In this document: in pieces, positions 1 through 7,133 of the stretch
Layout: the number at the start of each line of letters is the position of its first letter
Numbering within the stretch: the stretch's first letter is position 1
Source of the DNA: JBNKLG01 sp050292235
Lineage (GTDB): Bacteria > Pseudomonadota > Gammaproteobacteria > Chromatiales > Chromatiaceae
Assembly (NCBI GenBank): GCA_050292235.1
Contig: JBNKLG010000047.1
Span: forward strand, 1 to 20,416
Direction: 5' to 3'
DNA: 20,416 nt
Program-made: the position numbers and the translations under genes
Notes under the pieces: generated by a model
Databases searched by the model: none
What the model was told of the DNA's origin: nothing
Seen by the model: only the letters and a program-made list of their open reading frames with translations

Positions 1-744
1 CCTGAGCCAGAACCCGAGCCCGAGCCCGAGCAAGCACTGCCTCCTGTGCCAGAATCAAAACCTGCGCCGGAATTTTCGGAGCCAGTGTTGCCGCTGGATG
101 ATGGGCGCAAGGAGCCCTGGCTGGATACTCGTGCTGTCCTGGCTCTGGATGAGGGGGCGCGGTCATTGGCGTCTGGAATGCCAAAGGCAGGTGCGTCTGC
201 GGCTACCGCAAAATCTTCCAGCGACGGTCTGCGTCAAGAACCCAAGGCAGCACCAGCCTCATCCTCCGATGAGCCGGAGATGCCATCTTTGCCCAAAGAG
301 CTGCCCAACATGCTGGTGCAGATCAGTCTGGTGGCACGGGGGGCTTATCTGGAGGGTGACCGTATTCTGTCCGCCCTGGATGCCCAGGGCCTCAAATTGG
401 GAAAACTCCAGATTTACCACCGGGTCGATACCACTAACCGGGTGATCTATAGCCTGGCGAGCATGGTGGAGCCCGGCATCTTTCCCACGAAGGATATGGC
501 GGACTTTGCTACACCGGGTATTACCCTGTTTATGCAGTTACCTGGGCCGAAAGAGGGTCTGGAGGCTTTTCAAGATATGTTGGATACTGCTACGGCTCTG
601 GCCAAAGAGCTCAATGCCGAGTTGCAGGACCCTGAACATAATCTGTTGCGCCCCCAGGCCATCGAGCATTTGCGTAGCCAGATTCAGGAACACAGCCGTC
701 AGTTGAAGCTGGCTCAGGTGCGGCAGCAACGGGCCCGGCACTGA
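1..744 (+). CDS. zipA: Cell division protein ZipA, C-terminal part (5' end outside window)
   Basis: ZipA is an inner-membrane protein that tethers FtsZ to the membrane at the division site; its C-terminal domain binds the FtsZ tail. The reading frame is open from base 1, so the N-terminal membrane anchor lies upstream. The first codons give a run of Pro-Glu repeats that continues into a low-complexity Pro/Ala/Ser/Glu linker, as expected for the ZipA linker. The GTG at 46 is an internal Val codon, not a start. From about base 300 to 700 comes the globular ZipA domain (LVQISLVARG, GKLQIYHRVD, VIYSLASMVEPG and an ITLFMQLPG strand), ending in a charged helix (QLKLAQVRQQRARH). The stop is one base before ligA, and zipA-ligA is a standard gammaproteobacterial pair. 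The family call is firm. Confidence 0.93.
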   Translation, partial: PEPEPEPEPEQALPPVPESKPAPEFSEPVLPLDDGRKEPWLDTRAVLALDEGARSLASGMPKAGASAATAKSSSDGLRQEPKAAPASSSDEPEMPSLPKELPNMLVQISLVARGAYLEGDRILSALDAQGLKLGKLQIYHRVDTTNRVIYSLASMVEPGIFPTKDMADFATPGITLFMQLPGPKEGLEAFQDMLDTATALAKELNAELQDPEHNLLRPQAIEHLRSQIQEHSRQLKLAQVRQQRARH

Positions 745-745
745 G

Positions 746-2989
746 ATGGATCCCGCCGAGGCCAGTCAGCGCCTGAGTCAGTTGCGTCAGGAGATTAGGC
801 ACCACAATCATTGCTACTATGTCCTTGACGACCCGATCGTGCCGGATGCGGAGTACGACCGGCTGTTTCGAGAGTTGCAGGCTTTGGAAAGGGATTATCC
901 CGACTGGGTCACGCCCGATTCGCCGACACTGCGGGTGGGAGGAATACCCCTGTCCAAGTTCGAGCCGGTGCAGCACGCCGTGCCCATGCTTTCTATCAAG
1001 ACCGAAACTGACAGCGGGCCTGAAGGTGCCCTCCATTTCGATCAACGGATTCGGCGCGCCCTGGCGCTGGATGGGACAGCGCCACCGGTTGTCTATGCTG
1101 CTGAACTCAAGTTCGACGGTCTGGCCATCAACCTGCGCTACGAGAACGGCATACTGGTGCAGGCTGCTACCCGGGGGGACGGCCAAACCGGCGAGGATGT
1201 GACCCAGAACATCCGTACCATTCATGTGATTCCTTTGCGCCTGACGGGCTCTGTACCGCCTCTGCTCGAAGTGCGTGGCGAGGTATTCATGAGCCGACCG
1301 GACTTCGAACGTTACAACGAGCGTCAGCGCCAGGTGGGTAAGGCAACCCTGGTCAACCCACGCAATGCGGCGGCAGGCAGTGTGCGCCAGCTCGATTCCA
1401 AGGTGGCCGCAGAGCGACCTCTGTCGTTTTATGCCTATGGCCTGGGTGAGGTTCAGGGTTGGAGGATGCCTGAACATCATAGTGGGGTTCTGGATGCCCT
1501 GGGCGCTATGGGGCTGCCCATTTGTGAGCACCGGGCCCGGGTGCAGGGAGGGGACGGTCTGGTGGACTTTCACGCCAGGATTGCCGCTTTGCGCGATACC
1601 CTGCCCTTCGATATCGATGGTGTGGTCTACAAGGTTGATGCGTTGTCATTACAGGCTGAGCTGGGCTTCGTCTCCCGTGAGCCGCGCTGGGCTGTGGCCC
1701 ATAAGTATCCGGCGCAGGAAGAGATCACTCAGGTGTTGGAGGTGGAATTCCAGGTTGGTCGCACCGGTGCCCTGACCCCTGTTGCCCGGTTGGAACCCGT
1801 TTTTGTGGGTGGAGTCACAGTCAGCAATGCCACTCTGCACAATATGGATGAAGTCCAGCGCAAAGATGTCCATCTGGGCGATTGGGTTATCGTGCGTCGT
1901 GCCGGTGATGTGATTCCCGAGGTAGTGCGGGTGCTGCTCGAGCGCCGCCCGGCCAATGCCACTGAGGTAACCTTGCGCGCCACTTGTCCCGTTTGCGGCG
2001 CTGAGGTCATTCGGCCCGAGGGTGAGGCTGTGGCCCGTTGCAGTGGTGGTCTCTACTGCCCGGCGCAACGCAAAGAGGCAATCAAACATTTTGCCTCCCG
2101 TCGCGCCATGGATATTGAGGGTCTGGGTGACAAGCTGGTGGAACAACTGGTTGACAGCGGTTTGGTTCAGGATCCCGCCGATCTTTATCACCTGACCCTG
2201 GAACAGTTGAGTGGTCTGGAGCGCATGGCGGAAAAATCGGCTCAGAATCTTCTGAATGCGCTGGCGCTTAGCAAGAAGACCACACTGGCCCGTTTTCTTT
2301 TTGCCCTGGGAATTCTGGGCATCGGTGAGACCATGGCCGCCACCCTGGCCAAACATTTGGGTAGTCTGGAGGCGATTGCCGGACTGGACTATCAGGATTT
2401 GATTGAATTGAAGCTGAGTCAGGCCAAGGGCTTGCAAAAGAGCTGGCAGTCGATGCCGGACCGCTCACTGCTATTGTCGGAACTGCAACCGCCAGAGACA
2501 CTTAAATGGTGTCAACAGGTGCATCTGAAGCTGTTGGCAGAATCTTTCTCCACCCTGGGGGAGGTATTGGATGCGGCCCCAGAGGGGCTGGCAAACTTGC
2601 CCACCATCAAGGTCGAGGGCATTGGCCATGTGTTGGCAGAGAAGCTGGTCTCCTTTTTCCATCAGCCCCACAATGGCGAGATCATCGCCAAACTGCGTCA
2701 GGCCGGTGTCCATTGGCCCGATGAAAAATCTGCAGAGCCCGGTGAACAACCCCTTGCGGGCAAGACCTTTGTCATTACCGGTACCCTGAATCGCCCCAGA
2801 ACCGCCATCAAGGCAGAGTTGGAGGCCTTGGGCGCCAAAGTCAGCGGTAGCGTATCTGCCAAGACCCATTATCTGATTGCCGGGGCCGAGGCCGGATCAA
2901 AACTGGTCAAGGCAGAGTCCCTGGGGGTCCCTGTGTTGGATGAAGTGGCTTTGGAACGATTGATGACGAATACTGTCGATGAAAGTTGA
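746..2989 (+). CDS. ligA: NAD+-dependent DNA ligase LigA, with insertion in the HhH domain
   Basis: LigA seals nicks during replication and repair using NAD+. The order of parts is canonical: domain Ia (HNHCYYVLDDPIVPDAEYD), the adenylation motif AELKFDG with nucleophile Lys122, the OB fold, a zinc finger whose four cysteines have the family spacing (C-x2-C-x14-C-x5-C, starting CPVCGAEV), helix-hairpin-helix repeats, and a C-terminal BRCT domain from about residue 669 (GKTFVITG). At 747 aa it is about 75 residues longer than the usual ~670. Most of the excess lies at roughly residues 557-620, between GSLEAIAGLDYQDL and the GIGHVLAEKL hairpin. The ATG at 746 is one base after the zipA stop with no good Shine-Dalgarno sequence, so translation is probably coupled to zipA. 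The reading frame is intact and all key residues are present, so the protein should be active. Confidence 0.97.
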   Translation: MDPAEASQRLSQLRQEIRHHNHCYYVLDDPIVPDAEYDRLFRELQALERDYPDWVTPDSPTLRVGGIPLSKFEPVQHAVPMLSIKTETDSGPEGALHFDQRIRRALALDGTAPPVVYAAELKFDGLAINLRYENGILVQAATRGDGQTGEDVTQNIRTIHVIPLRLTGSVPPLLEVRGEVFMSRPDFERYNERQRQVGKATLVNPRNAAAGSVRQLDSKVAAERPLSFYAYGLGEVQGWRMPEHHSGVLDALGAMGLPICEHRARVQGGDGLVDFHARIAALRDTLPFDIDGVVYKVDALSLQAELGFVSREPRWAVAHKYPAQEEITQVLEVEFQVGRTGALTPVARLEPVFVGGVTVSNATLHNMDEVQRKDVHLGDWVIVRRAGDVIPEVVRVLLERRPANATEVTLRATCPVCGAEVIRPEGEAVARCSGGLYCPAQRKEAIKHFASRRAMDIEGLGDKLVEQLVDSGLVQDPADLYHLTLEQLSGLERMAEKSAQNLLNALALSKKTTLARFLFALGILGIGETMAATLAKHLGSLEAIAGLDYQDLIELKLSQAKGLQKSWQSMPDRSLLLSELQPPETLKWCQQVHLKLLAESFSTLGEVLDAAPEGLANLPTIKVEGIGHVLAEKLVSFFHQPHNGEIIAKLRQAGVHWPDEKSAEPGEQPLAGKTFVITGTLNRPRTAIKAELEALGAKVSGSVSAKTHYLIAGAEAGSKLVKAESLGVPVLDEVALERLMTNTVDES

Positions 2990-3022
2990 GTAACCCATCA
3001 CGCTTTCTGTCCGAAATCGGGA

Positions 3023-3036
3023 CTAGACTATTCTAG
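3023..3036. repeat. Short perfect inverted repeat upstream of the PAS-GGDEF-EAL gene
   Basis: CTAGA (3023-3027) and TCTAG (3032-3036) flank a four-base spacer in the 73-base gap between ligA and the next gene. No U-run follows, so it is not a good intrinsic terminator. It lies about 27 bases before the start codon and could be an operator half-site pair or overlap a promoter. No convincing -35/-10 pair was seen. The match is short enough to be chance. Confidence 0.3.
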
Positions 3037-3062
3037 ATATTTGTACCATTTGAAATGAAACG

Positions 3063-4790
3063 ATGACGAATTCGACGGTTTTCTCAGAGCAAATGACCCT
3101 GTCACCCGAAGACGCCGCACTCTTGTTGCCCTCATTGCCCGAAGCCCTGGTTTTATTGCGCAATGATTGCGTGATCTATGCCAATAAGGCATTGACAGCC
3201 CTGTTGGGCCGTGCGGCGACAGAGCATCTTGTGGGGAATTCCTGGCATCTGTTGGTGGGGGAAACCCAGCGGCCTATGGTACAGAAAGCGCTGTCAGCCT
3301 GTTTGTCTGTGGGGCGGAGAGAGTTGGAGTTGCGTTTGATGAGTGCGAGGGGTGAGATTTCGGTCTTGGCTAGCATGGCTCCCGTGTCGTTGAGCGAAGG
3401 ACCTGCAGTGGTTTTGCTGGTTCGAGACCTGAGTGTCATTCGTCAGGTTGAAGAACAGTTGTTGGGGCATCTCAATCGGGACAGTCTGACCGGTTTGGCT
3501 AACCGGGCTCTGTTTTATGATCGCTTGGAGCATGAGGTGGTGCGGGCACAACGTGGTGGCCATCACATGGTGCTCATGTTCATCGATTGCAACCGTTTTA
3601 AATCCATCAATGACAGCCTGGGCCGTGAGGTTGGCAATAAAGTACTGCGCGAGGTGGCCGATCGCCTCATGAAATGTTGTCGTCAATCCGACACCGTGGC
3701 GCGCTTGGGTGGAGATGAATTCACCATCATTCTGTCTGATCTGTCCAAAGGGCCGGATGCCGAACGGGTGACAAAACGGATCATCGAAGATTTGGGCGAG
3801 CCTTTCTACATGGATGGTTCGGAAGTGAATCTTTCTGTATCCATTGGTCTGGCAGCTTTTCCAGGAGATGGCGACAGCAGTGGTAATCTGATCAAAAATG
3901 CAGAAGCCGCCATGGCCCAGGCAAAAACCGAAGGTCGTGGTGCCTATCGTTTTTATACCCAGGATATCCATTCCGAGATGATGCGCAGGATGTCCATGGA
4001 GAGAGCCTTATCCCGTGCTCTGGAGGAAGAACAACTGGTGGTGCATTACCAGCCCATCATCGACATACAGCAGGGACGTTTGGTGGCGATCGAGAGCTAT
4101 CTCCGTTGGCAGCATCCGGATATGGGGCTGGTGCCGCCCGCCTATTTTCTCTATATCGCCGAAGAGACGAAGCATACCCTCTCCTTTACCCACTGGTTGT
4201 TGAATAAGGTTTGCCGTCAGGTGGCGGATTGGCGTCAGTTGCCTGGTTTGGAGCAGTTACGTATGAGTGTCAATCTTTCCTGTCGGCACTGTCGTGAATT
4301 GTTGAATGTCGATGATTTGGAGCAACTTCTGGAAGAGACCGGTTTGCCACCCGAGTGCCTGGTGCTGGAAATGACCGAAAACTTTTTTCTTTATGATGAG
4401 GTCAGAGCCATTGAGCATTTGGCGCAATTAAAGACGCTGGGTGTTAGCCTCTGGTGGGATGATTTCGGCATCGGAGAATCTTCTCTGGGTCTGCTTAAGC
4501 GAATACCCGTGGATGGCATTAAGGTGGATCAGAGTCTTGTGGCGCAAGTGGGAAACAGCGAAGAGACTGCTGACTTAGTGCGGTGCATGATGGCCCTGGT
4601 AAGTGCCCTTGGGCGGCAGATCATCGGAGAGGGGGTTGAGCAACCGGGCCAACTGCAATTTCTGATAGAAAACGGCTGCGAATTGGCGCAGGGTTTTCAT
4701 TTCGCCAAACCCATGCCTGTCGAAGCTTTTGATACATGGCTGGCAGGGGAGGGGGCAACTTTCTGTTCAGGAAGAGTTGCTAGCATTTGA
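3063..4790 (+). CDS. PAS-GGDEF-EAL c-di-GMP signalling protein with altered cyclase residues
   Basis: This is a 575-aa soluble protein with no membrane segment. An N-terminal PAS domain (about residues 17-125) comes first, then GGDEF (about 135-295), then EAL (about 310-565). The GGDEF motif at 216-220 and the inhibitory-site RxxD (R207, D210) are intact, as is the first metal Asp (D175 in FIDCNRF). However, the second Asp of that motif is N177, and the guanine-contacting Asp (PleD D344 equivalent) is N192 (EVGNKVL). The EAL signature reads E344-S-Y, with the catalytic Glu kept. N of VNLS, E of EMTE, D466-D467, K487 and E523 are also present, although DDFGTGYSSL reads DDFGIGESSL. By family knowledge this suggests weak or absent diguanylate cyclase activity and a possibly active phosphodiesterase; that is inference. 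The start ATG at 3063 has only a weak upstream purine stretch. Confidence 0.9.
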   Translation: MTNSTVFSEQMTLSPEDAALLLPSLPEALVLLRNDCVIYANKALTALLGRAATEHLVGNSWHLLVGETQRPMVQKALSACLSVGRRELELRLMSARGEISVLASMAPVSLSEGPAVVLLVRDLSVIRQVEEQLLGHLNRDSLTGLANRALFYDRLEHEVVRAQRGGHHMVLMFIDCNRFKSINDSLGREVGNKVLREVADRLMKCCRQSDTVARLGGDEFTIILSDLSKGPDAERVTKRIIEDLGEPFYMDGSEVNLSVSIGLAAFPGDGDSSGNLIKNAEAAMAQAKTEGRGAYRFYTQDIHSEMMRRMSMERALSRALEEEQLVVHYQPIIDIQQGRLVAIESYLRWQHPDMGLVPPAYFLYIAEETKHTLSFTHWLLNKVCRQVADWRQLPGLEQLRMSVNLSCRHCRELLNVDDLEQLLEETGLPPECLVLEMTENFFLYDEVRAIEHLAQLKTLGVSLWWDDFGIGESSLGLLKRIPVDGIKVDQSLVAQVGNSEETADLVRCMMALVSALGRQIIGEGVEQPGQLQFLIENGCELAQGFHFAKPMPVEAFDTWLAGEGATFCSGRVASI

Positions 4791-4973
4791 GTTTGGTTTT
4801 TGAGCGTGTTTTTCATCGTATAAAGCCCGGCTGACCGCTATTCGTCGTTTTCTCCTTTGATTCTGCGTTCATATTCCTGGTGTCTCAGATTTCTATTTTT
4901 TGGTTTCAGGCCTTCGCTTATTCACTTGCGTTTTTTGGCCTTTAGGTCTTTCATTTATGTGTGTTAATGGTGC

Positions 4974-4991
4974 AACCCTCGCGGGTTTTTT
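4974..4991 (+). terminator. Possible intrinsic terminator
   Basis: AACCC (4974-4978), a TCGC loop and GGGTT (4983-4987) form a five-base-pair stem followed directly by Ts. It lies about 185 bases after the PAS-GGDEF-EAL stop and upstream of the kinase gene, so it would separate the two transcription units. The stem is short, so efficiency is uncertain. Confidence 0.45.
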
Positions 4992-5102
4992 CGCCATTGA
5001 GTAGTGTTCTCAAGGGATTGGAGTGCCTGGAAGGGAGCGACAGTTTTGAGGAGACAGTGGTCCAGGTCAACCGTGCTCGTTGCCCTTGTTATGGAAAATG
5101 TT

Positions 5103-5106
5103 GGAG
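5103..5106 (+). promoter_or_regulatory. Shine-Dalgarno GGAG that sets the kinase start
   Basis: GGAG is followed by five bases and then the ATG at 5112. Neither of the earlier in-frame candidates (5004 and 5091) has as good a site, so 5112 is preferred as the start of the hybrid kinase. Confidence 0.6.
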
Positions 5107-5111
5107 TGCCC

Positions 5112-7133
5112 ATGACTGTCAACCAAACAAAGATTGATACCTGTCCGTTGGATGAGAAGATTCTTGAAGATGAGATTTCCCGGCAGCGGTTGGCAGAAGC
5201 CAGTCTTAAGACAATTTTCTATAATACCTCCAGCCATAGTGGTGAAGCGTATTTTCGCACGCTTGTTTCAGATCTCGCAAAGGCCCTTGATGTCTATTAT
5301 GTCATTGTAGGACGCACGGCTAATGAGGGTGGTGTTGATGTTTGTCATACCATTGCTGTCTGGGCAGGTGATGATTTTATGCCTAACATTACCTATAAAT
5401 TGCCTGGCACGCCGTGCAGAAATGTCAGTGATCAAAAAATGTGTTTTCATCCCTGCGGTGTTCAAGCAGATTATCCTGAGGATCGATTGCTTGTCGACAT
5501 GAAGGCAGAGAGCTATATCGGTATGCCTATGATCGATACCACAGGCAAGACTCTGGGAATCCTGGTGGCTTTGGATACCAAACCAATGAGTGAGGGCAAG
5601 CGTTACCTTGCCCTGTCGCTTTTGACCATATTTGCGACGCGGGCGGCTTCAGAGCTCCAGTTTCAAGATCGTGAGGCGGAGTTGGAACGGCTCGTTGAGC
5701 AGAGAACAAATGATCTAATCCTAGCCAAACAGGTTGCGGAAGAGGCCAATGAGGCAAAGAGCCAGTTTTTGGCCAATATGAGTCATGAATTGCGTACGCC
5801 ACTGAATGCCATTATTGGTTTTAGTGAGCTTCAACTGCGCGCTGCCGCCACGACAGGTAAACAACGAGAGAGTCTGGAGCTGATTCATTCCAGTGGACAG
5901 CATCTGTTGCAACTTATCAATGATGTTCTGGATATGTCCAAGATTGAAGTAGGGCGTATGCAACTGCAGATCGAGCCGATGGATCTGCATCAGGAGTTAT
6001 TGATGCTGTCGGAAATGTTGCGTATCCGAGCAGAGCAGAAAGGTCTTTATCTTCTGGTGGAGCGTGATGCCGATCTACCTCAATATATTGAGGGTGATCA
6101 AAAGAAAATACGTCAAGTGCTGATCAATTTGGTGGGTAATGCGATTAAGTATACCGATGAGGGAGGGGTTAATCTCAGGATAAAGGGCGTGTCAAGGGGA
6201 GATGGTTTACAATTGATGTTTGATGTTGAAGATAGTGGCCAAGGTATCAGTGCTCAGGAAATAGATAGAATATTTGATGCCTTTGTACAAGTGGGTAGAT
6301 CTGGTGCAAAGGCGGAAGGTACCGGGCTTGGGCTGAGTATTACAAAGCGCTTTGTTGAAATGATGAATGGGGACATTCAAGTAAAAAGTGTGGAGGGGCA
6401 GGGTTCGATTTTTAGCGTCCAATTGCCTGTTGGTGTGTCAGAATCCAGTCAAATAATTCGAATTGGAATGGGACCACGTATCAGTAGATTGCGTGATGGT
6501 AATTATGCGAATCTGATTATGGTTGTTGATGATTCTGAAGTAGACCGGCTTTTATTGGTTCGTATATTGCAACAGGTGGGGTTTTCTGTGATATCTGCAG
6601 CGAATGGGTCGGAAGCAGTGGCATTGTTTCAACAACATAGACCGACGTTTATCTGGATGGATCTTCGCATGCCAATGATGGATGGATACGAGGCAACCTG
6701 TCTTATACGCAGAATGCCAGGAGGAGATGGCGTGTCTATTGTGGCTTTGACTGCGAGCAGTTTTACCGATGAGCGGGATAAGGTGCTTGCAAGTGGATTT
6801 GATGATTTTCTTTCTAAGCCCTTTAGGGAGTCAGATCTTTTTACTGTCATGCAAAAAAAATTGGGTTTAGAGTATCTATATGATGACGAGATGGATGCTA
6901 AAATGGATGGCAATTTAAAACCATCTGGTCTGTCGGGAGAGTTTGATAAGTTGTCAAAAGAAGATAAGAAGCTTTTTCTGAAAGAACTGGCGCTGGGGGA
7001 TATGGACGCGTTGGAGTCATTACTTGCTGACTTGAACTCCAGCTATCCGGATTTTGTCAGAATCGCTGAAACCTACATGAAAAAATTTCGTTTTAGAGAA
7101 CTTAGTGAATTACTTGATACAGAAATGAATTAG
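5112..7133 (+). CDS. GAF-domain hybrid sensor histidine kinase with C-terminal receiver
   Basis: Residue numbers are from the ATG at 5112 (673 aa). There is no transmembrane segment, so a cytosolic sensor is expected. A GAF domain (about residues 25-190) carries a cysteine cluster, C102, C111 and C115, with H113. A coiled-coil linker (about 190-215) leads to HisKA with phospho-acceptor H225 in MSHELRTPLN. The HATPase_c domain follows, with N-box N339/N343, G1 (DSGQGI), an F-box (FDAFVQ) and G2 (GTGLGLS). A receiver domain has acidic pair D473-D474, phospho-acceptor D517 (WMDLRMP) and K569. A helical tail of about 70 residues ends the protein; no Hpt histidine motif was recognised in it. The stop overlaps the next gene's GTG by one base (TAGTG), so the two are almost certainly co-expressed and the next protein's receiver is the likely target. 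Base composition looks more AT-rich than flanking genes. Confidence 0.92.
   Translation: MTVNQTKIDTCPLDEKILEDEISRQRLAEASLKTIFYNTSSHSGEAYFRTLVSDLAKALDVYYVIVGRTANEGGVDVCHTIAVWAGDDFMPNITYKLPGTPCRNVSDQKMCFHPCGVQADYPEDRLLVDMKAESYIGMPMIDTTGKTLGILVALDTKPMSEGKRYLALSLLTIFATRAASELQFQDREAELERLVEQRTNDLILAKQVAEEANEAKSQFLANMSHELRTPLNAIIGFSELQLRAAATTGKQRESLELIHSSGQHLLQLINDVLDMSKIEVGRMQLQIEPMDLHQELLMLSEMLRIRAEQKGLYLLVERDADLPQYIEGDQKKIRQVLINLVGNAIKYTDEGGVNLRIKGVSRGDGLQLMFDVEDSGQGISAQEIDRIFDAFVQVGRSGAKAEGTGLGLSITKRFVEMMNGDIQVKSVEGQGSIFSVQLPVGVSESSQIIRIGMGPRISRLRDGNYANLIMVVDDSEVDRLLLVRILQQVGFSVISAANGSEAVALFQQHRPTFIWMDLRMPMMDGYEATCLIRRMPGGDGVSIVALTASSFTDERDKVLASGFDDFLSKPFRESDLFTVMQKKLGLEYLYDDEMDAKMDGNLKPSGLSGEFDKLSKEDKKLFLKELALGDMDALESLLADLNSSYPDFVRIAETYMKKFRFRELSELLDTEMN

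Larger units (their letters stand above)
4791..5111. other. Noncoding gap before the sensor kinase operon
   Basis: This 321-base, T-rich stretch lies between the PAS-GGDEF-EAL stop and the preferred start of the hybrid kinase. It holds a TATAAA hexamer at 4819-4824 that resembles a -10 element but has no good -35 at normal spacing, several T-runs, and a small hairpin with a T-run at 4974-4991. A longer reading of the kinase gene starts at 5004 within this gap, but its first 36 residues (rich in Arg and Trp) do not resemble any domain. No convincing gene was seen here. Confidence 0.5.

Noticed and set aside
1..45. Tandem CCCGAG-type hexamer repeat at the window start
   Set aside because: It is in frame and encodes the Pro-Glu linker of ZipA, a usual low-complexity feature, not a separate DNA repeat.
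611..1573. A 320-residue minus-strand open frame opposite zipA/ligA
   Set aside because: It lies antisense to two well-recognised genes, shows no domain, and is explained by codon bias of the true frame. The same holds for the long minus-strand frames opposite ligA (1649-2437), rdgC (14040-14768), aroC/MFS (15825-16508) and leuC (18124-18849).
5004..5111. N-terminal extension of the hybrid kinase
   Set aside because: The 36 extra residues are Arg/Trp-rich with no domain, and the GGAG site at 5103-5106 fits a start at 5112.
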